Below are positions 1 through 9,658 of a DNA stretch of 64,000 nt, piece after piece. The first letter of the stretch is position 1. Each line of letters opens with the position of its first letter. Below the pieces are notes generated by a model. It worked only from the letters and a program-made list of their open reading frames with translations. It had not been told where the DNA came from and ran no database searches. Origin of the DNA: an uncultured Prevotellaceae bacterium (GTDB lineage Bacteria > Bacteroidota > Bacteroidia > Bacteroidales > Bacteroidaceae); the NCBI GenBank assembly GCA_902780635.1, contig CACZGH010000001.1, positions 124,001 through 188,000 of the forward strand, in the 5' to 3' direction. A program made the translations under genes and the position numbers.

Positions 1-2412
1 CGCACCAAAATCACCAAAGCCCGTGAGACCAATGACCAGAAGATGCTGCAAGAAGGTTTCCTGGCGTTGTTCCGCTCACACAAGGCACTCCCCAAGAACA
101 AGGCACTGATCAAATATCTCTCCGAGGAGGGTATCAAGGCAGGTATGCTCGCCACGGAGGAAGAGTACATGCAGAACAACAACCGCCGTATGCCTGAGGC
201 TGTGGAGCCCCTGTATTTTGTGGTGGAGGAAAAACTCAACTCCGTAGACCTGACCGACAAAGGTGTAGACTGGCTTGCCAAGCAGGTAAATGACAAGGAG
301 TTGTTTGTGCTGCCCGACATCACCTCTGAATTGTCAGATTTAGAGTCACAGACAGGCCTGAGCGATGAGGAGCGTATCAACAAGAAAGACGAGCTGATGA
401 GTCACTACGCCGTGCAGAGCGAGCGTGTACACACGCTGCAGCAGTTGCTCAAAGCCTACACCATGTTCAATAAAGACGACGAATATGTGGTGATAGACGG
501 CGAGGTGAAGATTGTGGACGAGCAGACAGGCCGTATCATGGAGGGCCGCCGCTGGAGCGACGGCCTGCATCAGGCTGTGGAAGCCAAGGAGCATGTGAAA
601 GTAGAAGCTGCCACACAGACCTACGCCACCATCACACTTCAGAACTACTTCCGTATGTATCACAAGCTAGCGGGCATGACCGGTACAGCCATCACCGAGG
701 CTGGTGAGTTCTGGGACATCTACAAGCTCGACGTGGTGGAGATACCTACCAACAAGCCTGTGATACGCGACGACATGAACGACCGTGTGTACAAGACACA
801 ACGAGAGAAATACAATGCCGTGATCGACGAGATACAAGCCATGCGCAACGCAGGCCGCCCCACCCTGGTCGGTACGACCTCAGTGGAAATCTCCGAGTTG
901 CTCTCTCGTATGCTGAAGATGCGCAACATCCCCCACAACGTGCTTAATGCCAAACTCCACCAACGTGAGGCCGACATCGTGGCACAGGCAGGACAGAGCG
1001 CCATGGGCACAGCATGGGTGTGTCCTGACGGACGTGCCTTCTGTGACAAACTTTCTGCCACAAAATATGTGGAGAGACTGTCGCAAACGAACAAGAAATA
1101 CGCCGATGCCACCGCAGCCGACATCCGCGAGGATCAGCGTCTGCTCGGAGCCGTGACCATCGCCACCAACATGGCTGGCCGTGGTACCGATATCAAACTG
1201 ACTCCAGAGGTGAAAGCCGCTGGCGGTCTGGCCATTATAGGCACCGAGCGCCATGAGAGCCGCCGTGTAGACCGCCAGCTGCGAGGCCGTGCCGGTCGTC
1301 AGGGTGACCCCGGTTCCAGTGTTTTCTACGTATCACTGGAAGACAAACTGATGCGTCTGTTTGCCTCTGAGCGTATTGCGAAAGTGATGGACCGCCTCGG
1401 CTTTGATGAGGGCGAGCGTATCGAGCACAAGATGATCAGCAACAGTATCGAGCGTGCCCAGAAGAAGGTGGAAGAGAACCACTTCGGCGTGCGTAAACGT
1501 CTGCTTGAGTACGACGATGTGATGAACAAACAACGTACGGTGATCTATGAGAAGCGTCGCCACGCTCTGATGGGTGAGCGCATCGGTATGGACATCGCCA
1601 ACATCATCTGGGACCGTGTGGTCAATATCATCAGCAACAACGACTATGAGGGCTGCAAAGAAATGTTCCTCAAGACGTTGGCTATGGAGTGTCCCTTCAG
1701 CAAAGAAGAATACAACGACCAGAGCCGGGAGAAGTTGGCTGATAACTCATACAACATCGCGATGGATACCTTCAAACGTCGCACTGACCGCATCCATCAA
1801 GTGGCCTGGCCTATCATCAAACAGGTATATGAGACGCAAGGTCAGGTGTATGAGCGCATCAATGTGCCCATCACCGACGGCCGCGGCATCATGAACATCC
1901 CCTGCAACCTGAAGGAAGCCTACGACACCGAGTGCCGCTCAGTGGTGAAACAGTTTGAGAAAGTGCTCTCCCTGCATATCATCGATGACTGCTGGAAAGA
2001 GAACTTGCGTCTGCTCGACGAACTGAAGCACAGTGTGCAGAATGCCTCCTACGAGCAGAAAGACCCGCTCCTCATCTTCAAGCTGGAGAGTGTGAAACTC
2101 TTCGACAACATGGTGGACGACATGAACAACCGCATCTCCGAAATCCTGACCCGTGGACGCATACCTGAACTGCAACAGCAGCAAGAGGTGAGCGAGGCTG
2201 CCCCAGAGCGTCGCAGCCAGCGCTATCAGGAGAGCAAAGGCGACGAGATGGTGGATCAGGGTCAAAAGGCAGCCGCCAGTCAGGACACCCGTGAGACAGC
2301 CCAACAACAGGCTCGTCAGCCCATCCGTGTGGACAAAATGCCTGGACGTAACGATCCATGCCCCTGCGGCAGCGGCAAGAAGTTCAAGAACTGCCACGGA
2401 AGAGGATTATAA
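1..2412 (+). CDS. secA: Protein translocase ATPase SecA, 3' part (5' end outside window)
   Basis: SecA is the ATPase motor that pushes unfolded preproteins through SecYEG. The reading frame is open from base 1, giving 803 visible codons; the Walker A part of the first nucleotide-binding domain is missing because the window starts inside the gene. Visible landmarks are the preprotein-binding region (near [20 protein letters not shown]), the helicase motif [12 protein letters not shown], the motif [19 protein letters not shown], the helical scaffold/wing region, a Gln-rich linker, and the C-terminal zinc motif [14 protein letters not shown] that binds SecB or ribosomes. Odd feature: about 50 residues (bases 997-1146) lie between AGQ and GAVTIATNM, where the SecA sequences I recall run almost directly from one to the other. 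The identification is certain. Confidence 0.97.
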   Translation, partial: RTKITKARETNDQKMLQEGFLALFRSHKALPKNKALIKYLSEEGIKAGMLATEEEYMQNNNRRMPEAVEPLYFVVEEKLNSVDLTDKGVDWLAKQVNDKELFVLPDITSELSDLESQTGLSDEERINKKDELMSHYAVQSERVHTLQQLLKAYTMFNKDDEYVVIDGEVKIVDEQTGRIMEGRRWSDGLHQAVEAKEHVKVEAATQTYATITLQNYFRMYHKLAGMTGTAITEAGEFWDIYKLDVVEIPTNKPVIRDDMNDRVYKTQREKYNAVIDEIQAMRNAGRPTLVGTTSVEISELLSRMLKMRNIPHNVLNAKLHQREADIVAQAGQSAMGTAWVCPDGRAFCDKLSATKYVERLSQTNKKYADATAADIREDQRLLGAVTIATNMAGRGTDIKLTPEVKAAGGLAIIGTERHESRRVDRQLRGRAGRQGDPGSSVFYVSLEDKLMRLFASERIAKVMDRLGFDEGERIEHKMISNSIERAQKKVEENHFGVRKRLLEYDDVMNKQRTVIYEKRRHALMGERIGMDIANIIWDRVVNIISNNDYEGCKEMFLKTLAMECPFSKEEYNDQSREKLADNSYNIAMDTFKRRTDRIHQVAWPIIKQVYETQGQVYERINVPITDGRGIMNIPCNLKEAYDTECRSVVKQFEKVLSLHIIDDCWKENLRLLDELKHSVQNASYEQKDPLLIFKLESVKLFDNMVDDMNNRISEILTRGRIPELQQQQEVSEAAPERRSQRYQESKGDEMVDQGQKAAASQDTRETAQQQARQPIRVDKMPGRNDPCPCGSGKKFKNCHGRGL

Positions 2413-2419
2413 GTCTTTT

Positions 2420-2478
2420 TAGGAGTTTAGGAGTTGAGGAGTATAGGAGTTCAGGAGTTCAGACATTACTCCTGAACT
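2420..2478 (+). repeat. AGGAGTT-type tandem repeat ending in a hairpin, copy A
   Basis: Directly after secA come five imperfect decamers of the AGGAGTT(T/C/G)AG type. They end in the core AGGAGTTCAGACATTACT. The last unit forms an 11-bp stem (2448-2458 with 2468-2478, loop of 9). The same core is found after feoAB, after the PafA-like gene and, on the minus strand, after pepD. Confidence 0.75.
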
Positions 2479-2516
2479 TATAACGTGAGAAAAGAAGGTG
2501 AAAATTATTTGAAAAG

Positions 2517-3269
2517 ATGAAAATAGAAGTCAGCAACCTGCGTAAAGCTTTTGGAGAGAAAGTTGCCGTCGATATCGACCAATTCACCATCAACCATGGT
2601 GACATGCTGGGCCTTGTGGGCAACAATGGCGCCGGCAAGACCACCCTGTTTCGTCTGATGCTCGACCTGCTGAAGGCCGATGACGGACAAGTGAACTATG
2701 AGTATGTGCTCCCCGCTGTCGCAGATGGCGAGGCGACGCCCCCACTCAGGATCAATCCCACCGAGAGCGAGGAATGGAAGAAATATACTGGAGCCTACAT
2801 CGACGAGGGTTTCCTGATAGACTTTCTGACCCCAGAGGAGTATTTTGCCTTTGTGGGAAAGATCTGCGGTATGAGTAAGAGTGAGTCAGAGAGCCGCCAG
2901 AACGACTTTGAGCACCTGATGGCAGGTGAGATTCTGGGGCAGAAAAAACTGATACGTGACCTCTCTGCCGGAAACAAGCAGAAAGTGGGCATCATCGCCG
3001 CCCTTTTCAACCACCCCGACCTGGTAATTCTTGACGAACCTTTCAACTTCCTCGATCCCTCCACCCAGAATGTGCTGAAGCACACCCTTACTGAGTATAA
3101 CCGAGAGACGGGCGCCACCATCATCATCAGTAGCCATAACCTGGCCCATACGATTGATATCTGTCCGCGCATCACACTTCTGGAACATGGCAAGATCATC
3201 AACGATCTGGAGAACATCGACCGTAGTGCGGAGAAGGAGCTCAATGATTATTTCAATCAGGAAGGATAA
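2517..3269 (+). CDS. ABC transporter ATP-binding protein
   Basis: This 250-residue stand-alone ATPase domain has Walker A GNNGAGKTT (about residues 37-45), signature LSAGNKQKVG, Walker B LVILDEPF, and a switch His in SSHNLAH. It would power a membrane exporter or importer, but no permease gene lies beside it. Bacteroidota ATPases of this type are often encoded with an ABC-2 membrane protein, so the partner is either elsewhere or lost. The gene is 104 bp downstream of secA, separated by a repeat, and is followed by a strong terminator. The substrate cannot be predicted. Confidence 0.9.
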   Translation: MKIEVSNLRKAFGEKVAVDIDQFTINHGDMLGLVGNNGAGKTTLFRLMLDLLKADDGQVNYEYVLPAVADGEATPPLRINPTESEEWKKYTGAYIDEGFLIDFLTPEEYFAFVGKICGMSKSESESRQNDFEHLMAGEILGQKKLIRDLSAGNKQKVGIIAALFNHPDLVILDEPFNFLDPSTQNVLKHTLTEYNRETGATIIISSHNLAHTIDICPRITLLEHGKIINDLENIDRSAEKELNDYFNQEG

Positions 3270-3291
3270 GCATTTTTGCAGTATCATATTG

Positions 3292-3333
3292 CCTTGAAAT
3301 GGTGGTTCGTATCACCATTTCAAGGTATTTTTT
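3292..3333 (+). terminator. Rho-independent terminator after ABC ATPase
   Basis: A perfect 13-bp stem (CCTTGAAATGGTG at 3292-3304 with CACCATTTCAAGG at 3313-3325), 8-nt loop, then TATTTTTTAT. Confidence 0.85.
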
Positions 3334-3376
3334 ATGAATAGTGGGCTTTAAAAAACCATAGCATCCTTATTTTTAT

Positions 3377-3384
3377 TAATTTTG
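3377..3384 (+). promoter_or_regulatory. -7 box of feoAB promoter
   Basis: TAATTTTG matches the Bacteroidota -7 consensus TAnnTTTG and lies 33 bp before the feoAB start. No clear TTTG -33 box is seen at the expected spacing. Confidence 0.5.
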
Positions 3385-3417
3385 CACCACACAAGAAGAT
3401 AAACAAAAGGGCATCGA

Positions 3418-5952
3418 ATGAAATTATCAGATCTGAAGACAGGAGAAAAAGGCGTCATCGTCAAGGTGCTTGGCCATGGCGGATTCAGAAAACGCATAGT
3501 GGAGATGGGGTTCATCAAAGGCACCACTGTGGAAGTGTTGCTGAACGCTCCGTTGCAAGACCCTGTGAAGTATAAGATACTGGGCTATGAAGTATCCCTG
3601 CGCCACGACGAGGCTGCGATGATAGAGATTATCTCCATCGAGGAGGCGAAAGAGTTTGAGAAGACCCAACAGCAAGATAATCAGAGAGGCAACGTCTCTG
3701 ATGACGAGGAGATGCCCCTCAGCGCACAACAATTGCATGACGCTGCCCTGAAACGCCGCCGTCGCATCAATGTGGCTCTTGTGGGCAACCCCAACTGCGG
3801 TAAGACTTCGCTCTTCAACTTCGCCTCCGGCTCCCATGAACGTGTAGGCAATTACTCCGGTGTGACTGTCGATGCCAAGGAGGGTTATGCTCGTTTCGAG
3901 GGATATGAGTTCAACATCATCGACCTGCCCGGCACTTACTCCCTCTCGGCATACAGTCCTGAGGAACTCTACGTGAGGAAGCAGATCATCGAAAAGACGC
4001 CCGACATCATCATCAACGTGATAGACACCAGCAACCTGGAGCGCAACCTCTATCTGACGACCCAGTTGATAGACATGAACCTGCGTATGGTATGCGCGCT
4101 CAACATGTTTGATGAGACGGAGCGTCGCGGCGACCATATCGACTACAACAAAATCGGCGAGTTGTTTGGAGTGCCGATGATTCCCACTGTTTTCAAGACT
4201 GGACGCGGTGTGGACCTGCTGTTTCACATCATCATCAACCTCTATGAGGGTGTCGACTTTGTGGACAAAGACGGCAACATCAACCCCGAGGTGGCTGCCG
4301 ACATCCAGAAATGGCACAAAGACTATGAGAACCATCATGGCGGCGACCATGCCGAGGACTTCGCCCATGGCCCCAAGCGCAACAAGCCGGTCTACCGCCA
4401 TATCCATATCAACCATGGCACTTATGTGGAAGAGGGTATTGAGACGGTGAAGTCTGTCTTGCAACGTGAAGAACAAGTGCGCCACCGCTACTCCACCCGT
4501 TATCTTTCCATCAAACTTCTGGAAATGGACAAGGAGACCGAGCGTCTGGTGCGCACCCTGCCCTCTGCCAAAGAGATATTTGCCGCCCGCGACCGCGCCG
4601 CTGCGAAGATCAAGGAAGACACCAAAGAAGACAGCGAGACGGCCGTGATGGATGCCAAGTATGGATTCATCCATGGTGCCCTGCAAGAGGCGCAATATGC
4701 GGAAGGCACGAAGACAGACACCTACCACACCACTCATCTTCTCGACAAGCTGATCACTCATCGCTATTTAGGCTTCCCCATCTTTATTCTGATGCTCTAT
4801 CTGATGTTTCAGACCACTTTCTCTTTGGGACAGTATCCGATGGACTGGATTGATGCAGGCTTCAGTGCCCTTGGCGAGTGGTTGGGAGAAGTCATGCCCG
4901 CAGGCCCTCTGCGCGACATGCTCGTAGATGGTGTGATAGGCGGTGTGGGTGCCGTCATCGTCTTCCTGCCACAGATACTGATTCTCTATGCGTTCATCTC
5001 CTTCATGGAAGACTCCGGTTATATGGCTCGCGCCGCCTTTATCATGGACAAATTGATGCACCGTATGGGGCTTCACGGCAAATCGTTCATCCCCCTGATC
5101 ATGGGTTTCGGCTGCAATGTGCCCGCCATCATGGCCTCCCGCACGATAGAGAGCCGCAAGTCACGTATGATCACGATGCTGATTCTTCCGTTTATGAGTT
5201 GTTCGGCCCGTCTGCCCATCTACCTGATGATCATAGGGTCATTTTTCGCCGTCAAATACCAATCGACGGTGATGATCTCGCTCTATGTGATCGGTATTTT
5301 GGTGGCTATTGTGATGAGCCGTCTCTTCAGCCGTTACCTCATCAAAGGCGAGGACACACCATTTGTGATGGAACTTCCCCCCTACCGTTTCCCCACTAGC
5401 AAAGCCATGTTTCGCCACACCTGGGAGAAAGGCAAACAGTATCTGAAGAAGATGGGAGGTATCATCTTGGTGGCCAGCATCATCGTCTGGGCGCTGGGTT
5501 ATTTCCCCCACAACGACCAGCTGTCCAAGCAAGAGCAGCAGGAGCAGAGCTATATCGGCCATATCGGCAAGGCCATCGAGCCCGTATTCCGTCCACAGGG
5601 TTTCAGTTGGAAGCTCGATGTGGGTTTGCTCGCTGGTGTGGGAGCCAAGGAAATTGTCGCCTCGACACTGGGTGTGCTTTACGCCGACAACGAAGAGATA
5701 GGCAATGATGCCAATGGCAACGACTACCCTGTATTGCATGAAAAAATGGCAGCCGACGGTGTGGACACTCAAGTGGCATTCTGTTTCCTGTTGTTCGTAT
5801 TGCTATATTTCCCCTGTATCGCAACGATTGCAGCCATCAAGAATGAGACGGGCAGTTGGAAATGGGCTATATTTGCGGCCTGTTATACCACTGCCGTGGC
5901 TTGGATAATCTCAGCAGTTGTGTATCAGGCAGGAAGGCTGTTAGGATTATAA
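3418..5952 (+). CDS. feoB: Ferrous iron transport fusion protein FeoA-FeoB
   Basis: This protein takes up Fe(II) across the inner membrane. Residues 1-77 are a FeoA (SH3-like) domain. A charged linker follows to about residue 115, then the FeoB G domain with P-loop GNPNCGKTS (about 123-131), DLPG (G3) and NMFDE (G4). From about residue 450 onward it has the FeoB core with multiple membrane segments, including Gate-type regions around MGFGCNVPAIMASRT. The 844-residue length fits a FeoA-FeoB fusion, common in Bacteroidota. A small Cys-rich protein of the FeoB-associated type follows. In most gammaproteobacteria FeoA and FeoB are separate. Regulation was not visible apart from a -7 box upstream. 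Confidence 0.96.
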   Translation: MKLSDLKTGEKGVIVKVLGHGGFRKRIVEMGFIKGTTVEVLLNAPLQDPVKYKILGYEVSLRHDEAAMIEIISIEEAKEFEKTQQQDNQRGNVSDDEEMPLSAQQLHDAALKRRRRINVALVGNPNCGKTSLFNFASGSHERVGNYSGVTVDAKEGYARFEGYEFNIIDLPGTYSLSAYSPEELYVRKQIIEKTPDIIINVIDTSNLERNLYLTTQLIDMNLRMVCALNMFDETERRGDHIDYNKIGELFGVPMIPTVFKTGRGVDLLFHIIINLYEGVDFVDKDGNINPEVAADIQKWHKDYENHHGGDHAEDFAHGPKRNKPVYRHIHINHGTYVEEGIETVKSVLQREEQVRHRYSTRYLSIKLLEMDKETERLVRTLPSAKEIFAARDRAAAKIKEDTKEDSETAVMDAKYGFIHGALQEAQYAEGTKTDTYHTTHLLDKLITHRYLGFPIFILMLYLMFQTTFSLGQYPMDWIDAGFSALGEWLGEVMPAGPLRDMLVDGVIGGVGAVIVFLPQILILYAFISFMEDSGYMARAAFIMDKLMHRMGLHGKSFIPLIMGFGCNVPAIMASRTIESRKSRMITMLILPFMSCSARLPIYLMIIGSFFAVKYQSTVMISLYVIGILVAIVMSRLFSRYLIKGEDTPFVMELPPYRFPTSKAMFRHTWEKGKQYLKKMGGIILVASIIVWALGYFPHNDQLSKQEQQEQSYIGHIGKAIEPVFRPQGFSWKLDVGLLAGVGAKEIVASTLGVLYADNEEIGNDANGNDYPVLHEKMAADGVDTQVAFCFLLFVLLYFPCIATIAAIKNETGSWKWAIFAACYTTAVAWIISAVVYQAGRLLGL

Positions 5953-5975
5953 TATAACACAACTATGCAAATTGA

Positions 5976-6018
5976 AAGGAGTTTAGGAGTTAAGAAGTTC
6001 AGGAGATCAGACATTACT
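5976..6018 (+). repeat. AGGAGTT-type repeat, copy B
   Basis: Begins 23 bp after the feoAB stop: AGGAGTTTAGGAGTTAAGAA then AGGAGATCAGACATTACT. The core matches copy A except for one base, but the closing hairpin is not kept. Confidence 0.65.
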
Positions 6019-6167
6019 TAGACTAACAACCATTGAGCCTAACGAGGTGAATTCTGGGTTATTGTCTGTACTCCTACAACTCTTGCACTTCTGAACTACA
6101 AATAGTTGATTGAATGCGAAACTTCAATAATATAATTACAATTTTTAATTTTTAATCATTCATCTCC

Positions 6168-6368
6168 ATGTCTCAGTGGGTCATTTTGGCTATCATTTTA
6201 GCAGGGTCAGTAGCATATCTATGCTATCGGGCTTATAGGACGCTGACAGGCAAAGACGACCCATGCCATGGCTGTGTGGGGTGTGAGTTCAAACAGCAGA
6301 TGGCCAACCGTCATGGTATGAAAAGAGAAATAGACGCAAAAAACTGTTATAAGAAGAAAAATCCTTGA
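6168..6368 (+). CDS. FeoB-associated Cys-rich membrane protein
   Basis: A 66-residue protein with one N-terminal membrane helix (about residues 5-22) and a short tail with DDPCHGCVGCEFK, i.e. a C-x2-C-x2-C cluster, plus a later Cys. Small proteins with this layout are known next to FeoB in many anaerobes and probably help pass or sense Fe(II) at the membrane (family knowledge, function not proven). Its place 215 bp behind feoAB supports the call. Its end overlaps the promoter of the following tRNA gene. Confidence 0.8.
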   Translation: MSQWVILAIILAGSVAYLCYRAYRTLTGKDDPCHGCVGCEFKQQMANRHGMKREIDAKNCYKKKNP

Positions 6369-6373
6369 AAATA

Positions 6374-6405
6374 TTTGGCTGTTACGCCCAAAAGTATTAC
6401 CTTTG
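6374..6405 (+). promoter_or_regulatory. Promoter of tRNA-Cys
   Basis: TTTG at 6374-6377, 20-bp spacer, TACCTTTG at 6398-6405; the tRNA begins 17 bp later. Confidence 0.7.
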
Positions 6406-6422
6406 CATTCGCAAACTGAAAC

Positions 6423-6494
6423 GGTGCCTTGGATGAGTGGCTTAGTCAACGGTCTGCAAAACCGTCTACGGCGGTTCGAATCCGCCAGGCACCT
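6423..6494 (+). tRNA. tRNA-Cys (anticodon GCA)
   Basis: A full cloverleaf: acceptor GGTGCCT (6423-6429) pairs with AGGCACC (6487-6493), anticodon stem ACGGT/ACCGT around loop CTGCAAA with anticodon GCA at 6456-6458, and T-stem GGCGG/CCGCC around TTCGAAT. The discriminator base is T (U73), as expected for tRNA-Cys. CCA is not encoded. The D-stem is weak (GAT with GTC, including a wobble). Confidence 0.96.
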
Positions 6495-6495
6495 C

Positions 6496-6525
6496 AAAAA
6501 GAATGGAGAAATCCATTCTTTTTTT
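6496..6525 (+). terminator. Terminator after tRNA-Cys
   Basis: AAAAAGAATGG, 6-nt loop, CCATTCTTTTTTT directly behind the tRNA. The outer barrel gene ends on the other strand 17 bp later. Confidence 0.85.
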
Positions 6526-6541
6526 GTGCCTATATCCTTCG

Positions 6542-9463
6542 TCACCAGCGTCTGCGGTCGCTATTGCCCCACTTCTTGTCGTATCGTCCCTCGGTGTCGA
6601 CTTTTCCTCCAAACATATTGAGTCTGTAGCGCACATGTAGCATGACGTATGAGTTGATGCTATTGAAATGTGTGTCGCTACGCCCTGTGGCGTTTACCCA
6701 TCGCTCGAAATTACTCTGCTGGCCGAGAAGGTCGTAAAAATTGAGAGACGCAATCAGTGTCTTGCTCTTAAGGAATGTCTTTGACAGTTGCCCATTCCAG
6801 ATGAGTTCGTTGGTGTTTGACGAGGGGTCGTTGTATCCGCGTCGACTATTCTCATGCAGATTGGTGCTGAATTCAAATCCTGCGGGCAGCCTCAGCAACA
6901 ATTGTCCTCCATAACTGAACTGCCAGGTGTCGAGATTGGCGGTAGGCTGCAATTCGTTGCGGGTGTGCTGGAAATTGCATGACCCATCGATGCTCACTTC
7001 CAGCCAGTCGTTGCGGAAGCTGGCGTTGATTCGCTCATTGAGATTGATAGAACGTGTGGTGTTTTTCTGTGCGTCGGCCTTGTGTTGCGCCACATAACTG
7101 ACGTAGTTGTTATAGCGGGCACGAGTATTGGTACCCACATTCCAGTGTGCCGTAGAGTCGAGGGCGGTATTGAAATTGAACCCACCATCGGCATTCCAGT
7201 TGCCATTGATATTCTCCGGCTTTGAGACACTGCCGCCCGTTGTGCCGTCGTAGCGTACAAGGTTGGAGATACTATTGCGGATATGCCGGTAGTTGGCGTA
7301 GACGACAAATGACCGTTTGCGCTTGGAGATATAATTGTTGTAATAGAGATTGAGCGAGTTGGTGAACTGTGGTTTCAGTCCTGGGTTACCCTGTGTGATG
7401 TAGAGCGGGTTGGAGTCGTCGGTGATGTCGAGCAACTGTGTGATGTCAGGCTGACGGGTATCGCCGCGATAGTGCAACCATATGTTGCTCTGGTCGCTGA
7501 ACTTATAGTGGAAGTCAAGGGTGGGTGTCAGGTTGGTGACATTGCGTATGGTGTCAACATAATGTCCTCTGTAGTCCTGTATGAAGTGAGAGCGCTGAGG
7601 CTGTACGAGGAAACCCACATTATAGTCATACTCTTCCTGCCAGTGACGCAGTGTGAGACGCATGTTGTGGGTATAATTTTTATATTCAGAGTATCGGCTG
7701 AGCGAACGGTCGAGGTAATCGTCCAGGTGGTCGTAGACAGGGTCGAGCCATGTGTCCCAATCACGGAAGATAGGCTGTATGCCAGAGAAGATATCTTTGG
7801 GCAGATGGCTGAAATCGTAGGTCAGTCGGTCGCTTTTGTTCTGATTGTATCGCAGCTCATAGTTGGCTTGCAGATGGGCGCCTTTCCAAAGCGGTTCGCT
7901 GTAGTTGGCGCTGAGCACATAGCCGCTATTGTCACTGGGGGTGGTGTTGTATCGTGCTGTATAATAGGTGGAGTCTTGTCCGGCCTGATTTTTGACAAGA
8001 AAGAGACGAACCTCGTTGTTGGAGGTGTTGAGCTGTTGATTGTCACCGATATTGCCCTCTATTCGAAAAGTGATATTTCTGCCTCTGGGGTTAAGGCGGC
8101 GATAGAATTGCAACAAACCAGAGGCATTTTTGTTTTTGCCATAACTCAAGTTGGCGCTCTGATTGTGGTTGACGGCCTGCTGTCTGTCATTCATGGCGGC
8201 AATAGCCTCATCTGAGAGGGGATCAGTCACATATAGATAGGGGTCGGCACTGAAGGTGGCCGACGAAGAGTACCCCTTGCCGTCATTGGTACCATAACTG
8301 CCATTGGCCCGGAGCAGGATATTGGTCAGCGAGTCGGGCTTCCACTCCAGACGCATGTTTCCATTCCAGTTGTTGTTTCGTGTGAGGTTTTTCGACTGGC
8401 TATTAGAAAAGGTGCGATGCTCCTGAGAGTAGAAATTCTCACTCGCATTGTTGTTTTCATTGTCACCATCCCGATGGTTCCACCGCACGCTGCCATCAAT
8501 TTTCAGTTTGTTCCGGTCATCGAAGTTGAAGTTGGCCCCCAACATCTTGTTGGCATTGAGTCCTCGTCTGTTCCACCATCCGGCGTTTTCTTCCTTGTTG
8601 TTGAGATTGCCCATGAGCACAAACCGTGTATTGTCGGTGAAACTGCTGCCCATGCCCCGTGAGGCATAACGGTGCTTGGAGCCTGCCGCGATGTCGAGAT
8701 TGGTCATATAGCCACGGTTCATGCCTTTCTTGATGGTGAAGTCGAGAACAGTCTCTTTGTTGCCATCCTCAATGCCTGTGATGCGCGCCTGGTCGCTTTG
8801 CTGATCATAAAACTTGACGTTTTGTATGATGGAGACAGGCAGGTTTTTCAGTGCGGTCTCAATATCTCCTAGCATGAACTCCTTGCCGTCGAGCAATATT
8901 TTCTTGACAACTTTCCCGTTGAGAGTGATATTTCCGTCCTCATCGATGCTGGCTCCGGGCATCCGTTTGATGAGTTCCTCTATACTGGAGCCTTCAGGTG
9001 TACGATAGGCATCAGGGTTGTACAGTAGCGTGTCTTTTTTGACAATCACCTGTGCTGCCCTGCCTGTGACCACCGTCTCTTTAAGTGAGATGACATCAGG
9101 AGACAGTCTCAGTTCGCCCAAATCCTGGTTGCGGTCATTGCGCAGGGTGACTTCTCGCTCCAGCGTCTGGTAACCGATGTTTGAGATTTTCAACTTGAAC
9201 GTGCCGTTGGAAGGGGCTTCTATGGAAAAGTTTCCGTGTTCGTTGGAAAGCGTTCCACCAACGAAGGCGGTGTCTTTGACCCAAAAAAGTTGGATGGTGG
9301 CCATTTCCATGGGTTCTTTTGAGTCAAGGTCTGTGATACGTCCAGTGATTGTCAATTTGGTGTCTAACCCTTGTGCCTTGGCATCTTGCATCGCCAAGGC
9401 AAACAGCAGAATCGTAAATAAGAATCGCATTTTGTAGAGTGCAACAAGTAATAATGGTTTCAT
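6542..9463 (-). CDS. TonB-dependent-receptor-like outer membrane beta-barrel protein
   Basis: A 973-residue secreted protein. An N-terminal signal peptide (a second Met at 9430, MRFLFTILLFALAM, gives the more typical signal) is followed by a carboxypeptidase-regulatory-like beta-sandwich (about 35-115: TITGRITDLDSKEPMEMATI). Then comes a plug-like domain (about 120-240, with GSSIEELIKRMPGASID) and a long barrel rich in aromatic and Asn/Asp-containing strands. This is the layout of the Bacteroidota family of TonB-receptor-related barrels (OMP_b-brl_3 type), not a classic SusC. No SusD-like lipoprotein or TonB gene is next to it, so the ligand is unknown. It is a single gene facing the C10 protease gene. 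Confidence 0.88.
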   Translation of the reverse strand: MKPLLLVALYKMRFLFTILLFALAMQDAKAQGLDTKLTITGRITDLDSKEPMEMATIQLFWVKDTAFVGGTLSNEHGNFSIEAPSNGTFKLKISNIGYQTLEREVTLRNDRNQDLGELRLSPDVISLKETVVTGRAAQVIVKKDTLLYNPDAYRTPEGSSIEELIKRMPGASIDEDGNITLNGKVVKKILLDGKEFMLGDIETALKNLPVSIIQNVKFYDQQSDQARITGIEDGNKETVLDFTIKKGMNRGYMTNLDIAAGSKHRYASRGMGSSFTDNTRFVLMGNLNNKEENAGWWNRRGLNANKMLGANFNFDDRNKLKIDGSVRWNHRDGDNENNNASENFYSQEHRTFSNSQSKNLTRNNNWNGNMRLEWKPDSLTNILLRANGSYGTNDGKGYSSSATFSADPYLYVTDPLSDEAIAAMNDRQQAVNHNQSANLSYGKNKNASGLLQFYRRLNPRGRNITFRIEGNIGDNQQLNTSNNEVRLFLVKNQAGQDSTYYTARYNTTPSDNSGYVLSANYSEPLWKGAHLQANYELRYNQNKSDRLTYDFSHLPKDIFSGIQPIFRDWDTWLDPVYDHLDDYLDRSLSRYSEYKNYTHNMRLTLRHWQEEYDYNVGFLVQPQRSHFIQDYRGHYVDTIRNVTNLTPTLDFHYKFSDQSNIWLHYRGDTRQPDITQLLDITDDSNPLYITQGNPGLKPQFTNSLNLYYNNYISKRKRSFVVYANYRHIRNSISNLVRYDGTTGGSVSKPENINGNWNADGGFNFNTALDSTAHWNVGTNTRARYNNYVSYVAQHKADAQKNTTRSINLNERINASFRNDWLEVSIDGSCNFQHTRNELQPTANLDTWQFSYGGQLLLRLPAGFEFSTNLHENSRRGYNDPSSNTNELIWNGQLSKTFLKSKTLIASLNFYDLLGQQSNFERWVNATGRSDTHFNSINSYVMLHVRYRLNMFGGKVDTEGRYDKKWGNSDRRRW

Positions 9464-9634
9464 TATGAGTGAAACTTAAATGACGTCTTTCTGAAATTTA
9501 TATTTAGATGGAGAAAGACTGTGTATGTCTAATGGAGAAACCGTTATTTATGATTTATTAACAAGAGGAGACAAGCAAAACGACTTTTGTTCATCAAAAC
9601 ATATCAAACAGTCACAAATATCAGATTTATTTTG

Positions 9635-9642
9635 TATTTTTG
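9635..9642 (+). promoter_or_regulatory. -7 box of C10 protease promoter
   Basis: TATTTTTG fits TAnnTTTG and lies only 17 bp before the ATG at 9659. It shows that the in-frame ATG at 9587 is upstream of transcription start and not the true start. Confidence 0.65.
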
Positions 9643-9658
9643 CAGAAAACATTCATCT

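Noticed and set aside
3427-4761. A 444-codon open frame on the minus strand opposite feoAB
   Set aside because: It lies fully inside the certain feoAB gene, and its translation has the His/Val-rich composition of an antisense shadow with no domain.
6542-9463. SusC-type receptor with partner SusD
   Set aside because: The barrel lacks the SusC hallmarks I look for and no SusD-like lipoprotein gene is next to it, so only the general TonB-type call was kept.
9587-9658. Extended N-terminus of the C10 protease
   Set aside because: The -7 promoter box lies at 9635-9642, so this part would not be transcribed, and the signal peptide begins at 9659.
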